From NCBI GenBank assembly GCA_013180625.2, contig SNVD02011144.1, forward strand, positions 186,001-250,000: a stretch of 64,000 bases of DNA, read 5' to 3'. Source of the DNA: Boswellia sacra (lineage: Eukaryota; Streptophyta; Magnoliopsida; Sapindales; Burseraceae). A program made the translations under genes and the position numbers. Within the stretch, counting starts at the first letter, position 1; each line of letters begins with the position of its first letter. Below are positions 24,101 to 36,508 of the stretch, piece after piece. Under the pieces are notes generated by a model, which worked only from the letters and a program-made list of their open reading frames with translations, made no database searches and was not told where the DNA came from.

Positions 24101-27100
24101 ACGTCCACAGGTATATATTTTACAATTGTTTCTTTTAATGACAAGATGTTTCTGAAGTTTTGTCCAAATTTTAGTATTTCCATACAGAAGTATTTTAATT
24201 TAACTGGTGTTTTTGCATGGGCATATAACACTTAATTTAGTTTTATTTTTGTTGTTTCATGGATCTTCTACAATTGTCGGCTATAAAATTTTTTTGTGAA
24301 TTGAGTAATCTTCCAATTAAGCTCTGTTGTAACATAACTTTGCTTTCTCACTCAAGCATGTTGCGTTAACAGAGAGTGTTTACAAAGATATGCATTTTGG
24401 TGTCCCAATGCAAATTCTTAAGTCTGTGTGCACTTGCATGGGAGATGAAGTCAGGATTTTCTCTATCTAAGAGTTGTTTTCTGATTTACTATTGTGTCCA
24501 CACGTAGTTAGTGGATTTAGCATGTGAATTTTAGTGATAACTGAATATTGATAAGCATCTTTGATTAATTTGTAAGAGTTGCACATGCTCAGTTCTGGTT
24601 TTTTACCTATCTTTTTTCACTTTGTGATACAAATGTTCTCTTTGATGTTTTGTCTCTGGCCATCTTTTTTAGGTTAAGAAATAAATCTTCTGAAGTTATA
24701 GTACTCAGATTTTTTGTTCATTTGGTTGTTAAAGAATAGAAGAATTTGTTTATGATACTTTGGAAGAAAATGCTGATAATTAATGGGATGGGCGCATTTC
24801 TTGCTTCTTTATAGGCATTGGCTTCAAATGAATTTAGGATTATTCCATCCTTTTTTATTTAGAATATTGGGGAAGCTGGATTTGATTTGGGGTTTGGCTT
24901 TTCTTTTGTGTCTCTAATGGATTTCTTTTCTGATGGACTAATGGTCCACCTTTGTGTTGTTCTTATATTACTATGCCATTTCTTTCTTAATATAAGACAA
25001 AGGTTGGATCTTTGTTTTACAATTACTTTTAACTGTGTCAATATAGGGGTTGGACCAACTAAATGCACTCATTTTTTATTTGATTGAGTAGCTTGTTAGT
25101 TAGGGTGCATAATTTGCTATGTAGTTTTTTCTGTCTGCAAATATTCTATCCTCTTTCTTCTTTTGCTTCTAAAACACTGGCATCTATTCATTATTCTATT
25201 CAGAGAACCACGTCCTTGGGAAGTATGGGATCATTTGACAGCAACTCCATGTCTCTCAAACCGTATAATTCAGGTGGCTTTGTCGATGTTACCTCAGAAC
25301 CCGAACAAGCTGCTGGGATCCACCAGGATAAAATGTCCACTTTGCCAAAATCTTCCAGTCCTGTGAAATATGGTGGCTTGGACCTTTTTCAGCCATCAGT
25401 TGCATCAGAATCTACCCACCAGGATAAAATGTCTACTTTATCACAATCTTCTGGCCCTGTGAATTATGGTGGCTTGGACCTTTTTCAGCCATCAGTTGCA
25501 TCAGAATCTACCCACCAGGATAAAATGTCTACTTTACCACAATCTTCTGGTCCTGTGAATTATGGTGGCTTGGACCTTTTTCAGCCATCAGTTGCATCAG
25601 AATCTTTCTCCTCTGCTGCTCCACCAATTGATTTGTTTCAGCTCCCAGCAGCATCAGCTGCCCCTGTAAATTTGGTTCAAACATCGCAGGCAACTTCAAC
25701 TCCATCTGTGAATTCATATCAACCTTCTCAAACTTCGTCACTGTCATCTTTAGATTTGTTTCAGATTTCTGAGCAGCCGTCCACTATAAACTTGGATGGG
25801 AAATCACAGGAATCATCTAATCCTAAAAATGAAGGATGGGCTACATTTGATACTTTTACACCTGCAACATCCATTTCAGGAACGGAAAGTATTACCCCTG
25901 CCATAATGCCTGGAAATGAAGGTTCTTCTGTAAAATTCAACCAATTTCCATCCTTCGATACAAGCATGCAGTGGCCAGCATTTCAAAATTCTTCTGCTCA
26001 GGGTCCCTTCCCATCATCTGGTTTGTTGTTTGATGGTTTGCACAATGTTCAAACTCCCACTATGGCAACGAGCGCTGAGGTAAGCTATCTCTCCTCCAAT
26101 ATGACCCTCTAAAATGGGTTTAAGAAGGCTCAAAATAGCAGTGCTTGGTGCACAACTGGTCTTTAATTATATTTCCATATTTAATATCATCCTCTTTGGA
26201 AATTTGTGATATGGTATGCAGTCAGTTAAAACTTAAGATGGTTACAATCAATTTGATTTATTGTTTCCGAACAGCCATGGAATGCTTTTGATGATTCTAC
26301 CAACCATCTTCCATTGGAGGGAGTTGTGCAAAATTGTGAACCACAATTAGCAGCTTCTAAGCCTTCATCAACTGCTGATCAGTATTTGAGCTTCATAGTT
26401 TCAAAGGTTGCTGCCTCTGCCACATTATTATCAAAGTGTTTCTTTTTCTCTTTTTACTTAAGCATATTTTTCTCTACAGGACTCTAATCATGATGGAACT
26501 TCGGGAGCTGCCTCCCGAAATGGACCTCCAGGCCCAACTTTACCATCACACGTTGAAATCTCACCATCATATACACCAGTAGTGCTTCCTCTAATGGTTT
26601 GTACGTTTTTTTGTTTTTTAAAGCATTATATTCTTAATGATTTATTTATATGTCTCTGAAGTTACATTTTGCTTTTGCAGGGAGAAACACAGGCACATGC
26701 AAATGATCTTAAATCAAAAAATCCATTTGATTTTCCTTATGATTCTGATTTGGAGCAGAGCAATACGGTATGCCATAGATTTACATTTGTAAAAAAAATC
26801 AGTACTGCAGTATGGAAAAATTTAGCTGAAACTGGAACTTTTATATTTCCCTTGTTAATTTAATTTACTCTCTTTCTGTAGCCCTGCTAGTCATGAATTA
26901 TGAGCTTGAGTGACTATTCAAGTTGTTGAGAGGGGGAGAGAGGTAGTGTATTTTGTAATCTATAGCTTGGTTAGGGAAGAGATATTCTTGCTGGAAGCCT
27001 TAGCTAAATCCATGGTCTTGTAATGACAAAGAAGCCTGTTGATCATAGGGACAGTGCCTTGATGGTTATCAAAGTCTTTATGTGTTTCTGTTCCAGTTTT

Positions 27101-30100
27101 CTCTATGCCTAGTGGTGTAGAGTCCTAATGACATGCTTATTAAGTACTGTTAGAGTTCCTAGATAGTTTACTTTTCTAAGAATTGAGTTAACATGTAGAC
27201 TGCAAGACTTAAGGGTACGGTGAAAGAATTAAATCTTCATTGGATAAGTTTACCCTTTTTTCTTCTTGGTTTATTGATAAATTTGTATTAGATAATATGT
27301 TTGCTTATCTATGTTATGTTACTTGATTCTTTTTCTTTTAAAACAAAGAATGATGTTATGCTGTCTGCTGCTTGTCTCCCGTTGAGGAGAAGCAAACAGG
27401 TCGGCATGTTTATCTGCATTTGTTCTAGGGGAAGAAAAATTTTCAACTTTCAATTTGTTGTACTTAATTTCTTCCAACTGCATGCTGTCTTGCAGTTCTT
27501 GGACATGAGTTCCTTGCAAGCTGCACTTCCAAATGCACATTTGCCCTCTACCTTCCTTGGTGGTGCAAATCAACCATGGTTTCCTCAAGATCCTGCGACT
27601 TCTTTTATCCCAGCAGCAGGGCAGGGTAATCGTTTTTTAATTCTTGCCACTGAAATTTTATTGTTAGAGCTATGCTTGATGGTATTTTAAAGGATAATAT
27701 GGAACATCACCAACAATGGTGTTAGAACTTATGTGGAAGTTGTAAATTATAATAATTTTATTATAGGTGGTGAAAATATGTATTGATTGTGAGTGATTTT
27801 ATTTCCTATTTTACTTTGATTTTTCTACTATATATATGTAAGTCTCATATATCCATAATATAAAACAGCATTCACCATCTTTTCTCTCTTTATTTTCTCT
27901 CCTTTTACATGGTATCAATGTGGGTTAGTGTTCCTTAAGGATTTTTGCATATTAAAAAATGACAAGGAAGAGGAAGAAAAAAAAATTGTCAATGAAGAAG
28001 AAAAAAAAATGTCAATCTTTCTTTTCTTTTAAGTTTTGAATATTTTAATTCTTTTCTTTTCTGTTAGCTTCTAATGATTTTGTTTTCGATAATAAGAAAA
28101 AAAAATCAGTTTCTATTTTCTCTTCCATTAAGTCTTTAATTTTTTATTAAGAATAAATTAAAAAAAAAATACAGTTGATTGTTTGCTTTCTTTTAAGTCT
28201 CTTATTTTATGTCAAGCTCTCCTCCCCTCAACCTCCACCTCTCCCGCAACAACCCAACCCCCCCCCCCTCCCCGTCTTCTCTCCTCTCCCCCATCACACA
28301 CCCCAGGCCTTGCTCTAGGTTTCGTCATAGTCGGTGAAATATGTGTTATGAGCATTCAAGGGATCTTTTGAAAACTTTTGGGGGTTTTTGAATTTTTCAA
28401 GGGTGGTTCTGAAAAAAAGAAAGCAAAAAATCTCTCTAATCAATGGAAAATTTTGCCCTTATTTAGCCAAATCTTCATAGTTTGTCCAAACTTTACTTTT
28501 TTCCAAATGTCACCTCTTTACTGTTAAAAGACCTCATCACCTTTGGCCAATAATAAAAGTCACTGTTGCAGTCTCGCCAAGGATTCATGTGGTCAAAAAT
28601 GTCTCCTCTTACCGAAAGTCGTCATTTCTTATAATTCCAGTTTCATTCTCTTGCTGGTTGGGTCTTCTATCTAGAAGTTTGAGTGAGATGGCTACCTCTT
28701 CTCTTGTCAATTCTCTTGAAGCTTCATCACTGTTGTGAAGTTGAATGACTCTGAAGTTTATGTTGTTGTGAAAAGAGTCATTAAATATCTATTTGTAATT
28801 TTTGTTTCCAAGTTGGGTAAATATTTATGCTTTAACTTAAGGGGAAGTGTTGGACCTTATATGGAAATTTTAGATTATAAAAATTATATTATAGGTGGTG
28901 AAAATATGTATTGGTTGTGAGTGATTTTATTTCCTAGTTTATTTTCATTTTTCTACCATATATATATATATATGTATGTATGTATGTATGTATAAATGTA
29001 TGTATGTATGTATGTATGTAAGTCTCAAATATCAATAATACAAAACAACATTCACCATCTCTTCTCTCTTTTAACAGATGACATTTTGTTTGTCTTTCCA
29101 TCTGATATGTAGGTGGCTTAGCATACATGTCAGGGCAGGCGCCTAGCTCACAATTAGCGTAAGTTGGTTACCTGCTCATGCTATTCTTTTGGCGGTGGTT
29201 GTATTTTTTATTTATTTTAAGATATTGGCATCATCATTTTATCAACCGGTTTCATTATCATTTTTCTCTGAAGTCATTATTTGTGAATGTCAATCCCTAT
29301 GTTTACTTTTGGCAAGAAGTTGGGAGGAGATTTCCTGAAGCACTATCCACATTTCTTTGCTTGGATTGTCATCTTTTCTATGATCAAGTTACTCACTGTT
29401 TTTGTTGTATTACAAATCTTTCGCCTGGCTGCTATAGTGGTTTAAAGTTTTTTTGAATGGAAACCCAGAGTGTACTAAAAAATTTGTACCAAATTCTATC
29501 CCTGCTTTTTCTTAAATCTCTCTTTTGTCTCTGAAAACCTCTTCTATTTATGATAGCAGAATGATTTAAACTTGTTAGGTAGTTTGCTGGGGAAATTCTA
29601 TGAGGGTTCCTCCATTAGTTTCTTTGACTTGATCATTAGTATTTGGGACCACTCTTATGGTTGATCAAATTAATTGGGACCTACTTTGATGTTGGGGAAT
29701 CTAATGGAGGTTTCTTTACACTTATTTGTCGCATAAAGGTAGGAGCTATGGAAACAATAGCAAAAGGCGGAGGGAATATTATTATTTAAAATAAAAACAA
29801 TAAATGTATATGGCTATCTCACTTTTAATTTTGGCCTTGAATTATGATATTGGAGCAGGAATTGCCTCTGATTTATGACCAACAGACAATATTTGCCTTG
29901 GCTGAACTACTCTTAAAGTTTTCAGATCCATTGCAACTGTAACAAGTTTTTTTCTTGTAATTCATTCATATTGCAGTAAGAGCTTGTAGCATGGATGGGG
30001 GGATTTGCAATTATAAGAACCTTTGGGAAACTGTCATCTTAGAAATCAGCATATCTTGTAAATTTTAGTATTCTGGTTGGCATACTCTTTTTCCAAGACG

Positions 30101-30350
30101 TTTTCTGTAGTTTTTATACCATTAAAGAAGTTGATTATACATGAATGTACCAATTCAAGATGATCTAATGAGAAGTCATGAACTTAAAGCTGTTACATTT
30201 CCGAATGTCATATCTATTAGTCTTTTAATATGAAATATTTGCTCTATGTTTATGAAACTATAAAATTACCTCTTTCTTTTTGGTCTTTTTTCCAGGAATG
30301 TCGCTGCACAAGAGCCTGTTGCATCTGTGGGAGGAAACCCATTTGCATAG
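21159..30350 (+). CDS. AGD14: ARF GTPase-activating protein, AGD14/ZIGA4 type
   Basis: Thirteen coding exons: 21159-21254, 22640-22701, 22871-22958, 23040-23101, 23184-23280, 23697-24110, 25204-26079, 26275-26406, 26480-26596, 26681-26767, 27496-27625, 29113-29158 and 30296-30350. All phases fit, giving 753 aa. ARF-GAPs stimulate GTP hydrolysis on ARF GTPases during vesicle traffic. The N-terminal zinc finger is CX2CX16CX2C (C26, C29, C46, C49), with the arginine finger R54 in GIHREFTHR. The long C-terminal part is low in complexity, with LDLFQPS-type repeats, and ends in GGNPFA; NPF motifs bind EH domains. Exon 7 contains three in-frame copies of a 96-bp repeat. The intron after exon 5 starts with GC rather than GT. 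The intron after exon 11 contains a small LTR element. Family is firm; the AGD14 subtype rests on domain layout and neighbours. Confidence 0.92.
23281..23696 (+). other. GC-AG intron of AGD14
   Basis: Exon 5 ends CAG and the intron starts GCAATA. The next exon starts after GGCCAG. Joining there keeps phase 0. No nearby GT donor keeps the frame as well. Confidence 0.65.
25321..25608 (+). repeat. 96-bp in-frame tandem repeat in AGD14 exon 7
   Basis: Three copies with starts at 25321, 25417 and 25513, exactly 96 bp apart. Each codes for 32 residues starting HQDKMSTL and containing YGGLDLFQPSVASES. Copies 2 and 3 are almost identical; copy 1 differs more. Confidence 0.92.
27720..29076 (+). mobile_element. 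TRIM/Copia-like non-autonomous LTR element in AGD14 intron
   Basis: The 5' LTR is 27720-27909 (TGTTAGAAC to TTTACA) and the 3' LTR is 28848-29076 (TGTTGGACC to TTAACA). They are clearly alike; the 3' copy is longer because of a TATG microsatellite. The primer site TGGTATCAATG directly follows the 5' LTR, and the purine tract AAGGGGAAG directly precedes the 3' LTR. The internal 938 bp have no protein-coding domain. It lies in the intron after exon 11, in the same direction as the gene. The flanking 5-mers do not match, so the target duplication has decayed or the ends are off by a base or two. Confidence 0.8.
28958..29021. repeat. TA and TATG microsatellite
   Basis: A run of TA dinucleotides followed by about twelve TATG/TGTA units, within the 3' LTR of the small LTR element. 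Confidence 0.9.
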
Positions 30351-32380
30351 ATTTCGACTGGCATAAGCAGGTGTTTTCATCATTTCCAGTGGTAGCGGAA
30401 GAGTTTTAGTGACTAATCGTAGTGTCCTTGAGTATACTTTAATTTAATTTTTTTATGGTATTTATTTGTAATCTTATTCATTGTGAAAATAAAATCTTTC
30501 TGTGAATAACTTCCTAGCAGAGTTTTAGAGGCCATGAAAATATTATTATTGTATTCTTTTCAGGCCTCATGTTTGTATCCGAATCATGTTAGAACTCGTT
30601 CAGTACTAGTGAATGTAGCTACAGGAATCGAATTTCTACGGTCCATGCCTGAGTCGGTACCAAGATTTTAGTATTATGATTATGATGCTTGAAGTGTAGT
30701 TTGTTTTCATTTTACCGTCTGCTTTTTTAGTTCTTTATTTTTTGTCAATTGAATCTCAATCTTAGTCCAACTTAAAAGTAAAAGGCGATAATAAATAGCT
30801 TGTACAAGCCTCCAAGGAGAGGAGGAAAAAGGTGGGGTGGGTTTCATGGAAAAAGAACGGTAGATTGGTTTTGATTGTTGATTGTAACTCAACTTTTTGC
30901 GAGGTGGGAGGCAGGGTTTCATATTTGTTTTGCATATCCACGTTATGTGCAAAACGAAGCATAAAATATAAATTTACGAGATGATTAAAGAAGAAAAATA
31001 ACACCACTTGTGGAATATCTCGTAGTTTTTAGTATGACATTTTCATCAAGAAGATTTCAAGACTGTCTTTTTGAAGCAATATTTGAGTTAACGACCCAAA
31101 TTGGAATGTAGTCCTACACGTTCTACACTCAGAAGTATGAACGTGAGCTTAAAGCATGAGTTTGGATACCAAGTCTTAAGAGGATACCAAGTCCAAGAAT
31201 GAGCTTGGATATTAACTTAAAGCAACTCTAAGTTGACTTATCTGTCCACCAAACAAGACTTGGTATCTCCGCTCTGTATTCCCTTTCCCTTCTTTTGAAG
31301 GGTAATTGTGTAGTTTCCTGGAAAATATTAAGAAATTTTAACTAGTGTTAGTGTTGATAAAATGGGGTCATTGGAAAAAAAAAATAAAAACTTGAGCTTT
31401 AAGATGTTTATAGAAGTACCACTAAGTTTTTTAACGTTGAAATTTGAAATGTGAAGATTAAAGAGGTAATTTAATGTCAAAGAATTTATTTTGGAAAACA
31501 AAGTCAAAATTAGAAAAATAATAATAATAAAACCCATATATTATATCTCACACCAGGTAAATCCGTAACCTTCCCTCTTTTTACTATAGAATGTTCTTGT
31601 GAATTCTAACCAATATTAGAAAAGGTGACCCATATGCCATATAAGCAGCGATTTCAAACATAGAAGTTAATCATACTCTAGCAACTTTACGTAAGCCAGA
31701 GTTTGGTTTTTGAGGGCAATAGTAGAAAAGTTGACGGATAAATCACTCTTAGTGCTACTCTATAGAACCTTAGATGACTCCTCATTCAATTATTCCTAAG
31801 TCATTGGATCTTTTTCCTCGTTCGATAATCTCCTTCCTTCCTCCACTCCGTCCTGAAGAGTAAGTAGGATCAATTCAGTCATATTTTGTGTTTCAATTTA
31901 TTTGAAGCACACCCCGAGCTTTCTAACATAGTAATCACTTACCATCACCAAATAAACAACATTGTTATGAAATACTAACAAGTGGAAATAAGGGTATTAC
32001 ATTATTATGGGAATCTTTTTATTTATTTACCTAAAGAAAAAAGTGGCATTTTCTCGAACTCTATGCTTTAGCAACGCGAGGGATAATTGTAAATTATCCA
32101 AACTCACAATAATACAACAGCAACAACAATAATAATAAATGTCGGCCATGAAAAATTTCATAAAATGTACTCTGCAACCCGTCAACGGTAACGATGGAGA
32201 CGTACAATAATAGAGAAGTTGTTGGGAAGATTGGAAACGGTTCTCATTGATTGACATTGAACGGCAAAAAATAAACATAAAAAGAGTAAATTGAATAGAT
32301 AACCAACTGTGAATACTGAATTCATGTGCACGTGTTAGCTAACACAAGCACAACGCTTTGCCACTAGATCATGTACACGC

Positions 32381-32460
32381 ATGCATGCATGCATAATTAT
32401 TACTTGCTCACCAGAAAGCCATGCATGCTTGCATAATTGTTACTTGCTTACGAGAAAGCC
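32381..32460. repeat. 40-bp tandem duplication
   Basis: Two adjacent 40-bp units, each starting atgcatgc and ending gagaaagcc or cagaaagcc, with four differences. Confidence 0.85.
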
Positions 32461-33569
32461 TCAAGGATCTTTATACAACGTTTTTAATACAATAGGAAGA
32501 GCATTATGTTCCTGAAAAACTTGAAAATGTTGAAGCGTTTGTTCACTTCAAGTTGAAACTATTAATTAAGTTTTACCCGATTAGTTGAACTGGTTTTCCT
32601 CTACCTATCTCTTAATAACTTGAATATTAATTATGACTCTTTCACAGCTCTATTATAATTGTTATTAGTATACAATAATTGCACAACACTATTTAGGTCC
32701 TATACCTACAGCTTCTATTCTAGAGATTAATTATTTCTCCCCTCTTTTTGTTTGAAATTAAAGAGATATTGCTATACTTTCATTTTTATGTATCAAAAAT
32801 ATATGTTTTTGATGTTATATTATGAAATATTGTTTTTGATAATGCTATCATTTCGTTCATTCTAAACAATGACCCCCTGTTTAAAGATAGAAGTGTAATG
32901 GCGATACATTGGCAGTCCTTTTCTATATATACCTGCATGGCAAAACCAATTAATATTAATTTCATTAGTTCACTGCTTAAACAGTCAAATTCGAGTCTAC
33001 AATTGATTAATGAAAACTTGTTGAGACTTATAGGTTAAGATAATTGCACATATATGATGATATAAATTATATAATATAAACAGTGGATTAGCTCTTCCTT
33101 GCATCACCTTGAATTAATTTAACCGCCTAGAAGGACTTGCACCTTCTCGTAAAAGAGAGCGCACAAAAACGAGAGAATTGAGAGTAAAATTAGACTACAT
33201 CAGGAATAGGAATAATATATATTATTAACCGATTTGTACTATTATCCTCTAAGTTGCTTAATAATTTCGAAACATGTGGGCATTATATTACACTTTAAAA
33301 TGTAAATGTAAAAATAATTTTTAAGTTGTGATTTTATGTATTATTTTTTAATTTAATCTTCCAATCATTACATGTACATCAGTTTGTATGTGTGTTCGTA
33401 TAAAAAAAAAGTGTTGTTTTACCTAATTTTGTCTTTTAACTTTTGATGATCTGTCTACATTTAAATTGTAATATTAATGGATGGCTTGAGATAGTGTATT
33501 TATTCTCTATATACCAATCACATCTTTATAAAAAGATGAGGTGGAAATGAGATGATGAAGGGATCCTTT

Positions 33570-33708
33570 CCTACAAACTAACTTATATAAACTAACGTGA
33601 CATCGTGACCACTACATTACCCATATTAATTAGTATCATTTATTTATTAGCATTTATTTATTTAATCACATAATGTCAAGTCAATTTGCATGAATGAGTT
33701 TGTAAGAG
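33570..33708. mobile_element. Small inverted-repeat element (MITE-like), first of a pair
   Basis: The left end cctacaaactaact is matched by the complement of the right end gagtttgtaagag. The inner arms also pair around TGACAT. About 139 bp, no coding capacity. Confidence 0.45.
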
Positions 33709-33730
33709 TAGTATTATTATTAAAAGAGAA

Positions 33731-33910
33731 TAGTGGTGCTCTTACAAACTTTGTATAAAAACTTATGTATATGAATTGTATGGTATTACTTATTTATTCA
33801 TCATATTCATTCTTTATTAAATAAGTTGATTTTATATATTTACTACTCCAATCACCTTATAACTTATCAATTTGTATACAAGAATTTGTATATAAAGTTT
33901 GTAACACTAA
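33731..33910. mobile_element. Small inverted-repeat element (MITE-like), second of a pair
   Basis: Left end TAGTGGTGCTCTTACAAACT; the right end read in reverse gives TAGTGTTACAAACTTTATA. The pairing extends outwards into the TTATTATTAA flanks. It shares the TTACAAACT core with the neighbouring element. Confidence 0.5.
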
Positions 33911-34539
33911 TATTATTCTTAATAAAACAAGACTTCAACAAAACAGCGAACTTGACTCCCCCATAGTGCTTGAAGAAGACCAAGATTTATTAGGAGATTA
34001 GATGACGAATTTCCATTTTATGGAAATGCAAGAATCATAGCTATTATCTCAATGTAAAAGAAATTTGGTAAAAACAACCATTGCAAAAGTACCTACAGGA
34101 TAATAACGAAAGTTATATACCTCCTGCAATATACAGACAGACCAGAATTGCCTTTAGAAAGACCATCCACATGTGCAACTTTACTTAAATGAATCCGAGC
34201 ACAAATATGATTTAATTGTAGAATTATTCCGAAAACAACCACAAAGGAATGGATATATATATGGTTTGACTGCAAATTGTATTGACCATATAAATTATAA
34301 AAACATTTTGACCATGAGACAAGAGGATGAATTTCAATGAAACAAATTATGCTTGTCCATGCCTCTTTCTCATTAGAATTATTGATGGAGAATCCAGAGG
34401 ATGTGGCTTACACATCACAAATAAATATCAAACAACCACACTTTTGAATACCCTAGGACACTCAATGCAAACACCACAAAACTTTCCAAAATGAAGAAAG
34501 AAATCATTAAATCATTGTTATTGCCCATGAGGTCAATGA

Positions 34540-36508
34540 TCAGGTCCTGGAAGTGGAATCCAATGCCATAATGGTACTGAGATTCATAGGGTTCATGAAT
34601 TCGGCATTGCCAGTCATAATTTGTTGAACGATGATTCTATTTGCCTTTTCAGATGGATGGAAGGGATCCCAGAATGCATAGAGATCACGGTTTGGACACA
34701 AATTGGATAATCCTGTGCATAGACCAATCCCGTTGTATGGTCCTTGTCCACAGCAAGCAATCTTAGATGTTTCAAATCCTGCAAGTCGAGACAAAAATGC
34801 ATGTAAATTACTAACTTAATTCTGTTAATAATTTGATTGCTGAGATAGAATATTCTAATAACGTATCTTAGAAGTGTTTTATCAAGTTAATTTGTTTAAG
34901 AATAGAAATATTATATTATAAAAGCATCATAAATATTTTACAGAAATATATTTTTATAAACAAGCATTTCTCAAAAAGTACTTATGAAGTCTTTTCTAAA
35001 CTAAAGAATCTTTTCTTGAAGAGTACTTATATTTATACTAACAGTAGTTTATAATTTTTTCCTCAAAACCCTCTTTCATCCATTTACACCAAATCTTACA
35101 CAATATATATAAATATATTTATTTGTTACTGCATAAAAAACAATTCTAGGCAAAATTTGAGATTTGATTATTGGTTTTTTATTCGATGTTTACCTAACAT
35201 TATTGCTATCTAAAAGGTTACAAAGCGAAACGTATCTATTTCATGATGCTAATAGATTAATGTTATATACTAGTGTTAACATACCAAATGCTTGAGGGTC
35301 AGTAACGAAATTCCTGCTCATTTCTTGAGTATTTGCAGCAATAAAAACGGTTTCACCGATTTCACTGTTTAGTTGTTGTATCATTTGAACCAGTTGGGGG
35401 TTGTACAAGGCTGCGGCTCTTTGCAGTTCGGCTGAGCATCCACCATTTGTGCCCCGCAATGCCAGTTCTGCAGGAACACAACCTAGTGGTCCAGTACCTG
35501 TCACGAGAACCCTACGTGCTCCCAGATCGTATAGCTTCTGCAATGTCGACAATATATAATGATAATCCATGAAAAAGAAGTTACATCGTCTGATGGTGAT
35601 ACAAGAGGAAATTAAAATTATGTTGATGGTGATGGAGACTACTTAATTACCTGGAGTAATTTTTTATACTCTGAGATGAGATACCTAACATAATCTGGCA
35701 AAGCGAATTGGCGAGATCTTGCAGATAAGGGCACTAAGTAGTAGTTATTGACAAAGTCATTGCCACCAACGGTGATGAGTACAAGTGCTTGGTTTACAAG
35801 TTGGCGAGCTTGCTCTTCTCCAATAAGAGCACTCACTCTCTGCTGGTATTTCTCGAAGTACTCCAGTTGCCTAAACATTCTGATAATGTTTACCTGCACA
35901 TTGCAAATATACAAAAGCACTTTTATTTTTTTTTTGAAATTAATTAAACTCCATATGCAATATCTTTAATTTCCATTCAGAAACTTACGAATTGAATTCC
36001 GGTGTCATTGAGAATTCCTATCCCAGCTGAAGCAAAGTTGGCGCCGATTAGAAGCTTATCTCCAGTGAGTTGCGGATTCAAGTATGGCATTGGAGGTTCT
36101 GACTGACCAATTTGCTCACCTGACATTGCATTTTGAATTATTAAGTTGGAGAAATTTTTATTGAATTTGCACCTTATATACATTATATTTATATATCATT
36201 AAATATAATGAAAAATAATTAAGATGTAAACATGAGTATTGACGAGGACTAGAAAACTAACTGATAATATCAGGGATGTTGAGGCCATTAGAGAAGCGGC
36301 CGGTGGGATGATGAGTAGGATGATCAATTCCATAGGGGGGTGCGTCAGCACGGGCGGTTGTTGCTAAGTAATTGTTGTTGCCACTGTCAACAAGTGAATC
36401 ACCAAACACAAAGAAAGCTCGAGCAGCCTCGGCTAGTGGAGCAACAGCACTCAATGCCAAGACGATACCTAAAATAAAGCAAGAGCAGGAATACGGTGAA
36501 GTGGCCAT
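34540..36508 (-). CDS. Secreted GDSL esterase/lipase
   Basis: Five exons on the minus strand: 36262-36508, 35989-36119, 35651-35893, 35285-35537 and 34540-34778. All junctions are GT-AG and in phase; the product is 370 aa, the usual size. The family hydrolyses acyl esters, usually in the cell wall or apoplast. A signal peptide covers about residues 1-29 (hydrophobic run [17 protein letters not shown]). The motif [15 protein letters not shown] holds the nucleophile Ser38. GGND is at 169-172, supplying the oxyanion hole. [10 protein letters not shown] holds Asp329 and His332. ATG 36508 is used because codons before it have no ATG. A TATATATT about 100 bp upstream could be the TATA box. It resembles Arabidopsis At5g33370/LTL1, but the substrate cannot be told. 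Confidence 0.93.

Larger units (their letters stand above)
30351..34539. other. Intergenic region between AGD14 and the GDSL gene
   Basis: AATAAA at 30488-30493 is a likely polyadenylation signal for AGD14. The rest is AT-rich and holds a 40-bp tandem duplication (32381-32460) and two adjacent inverted-repeat elements (33570-33910). I see no gene in the remainder. Confidence 0.5.
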
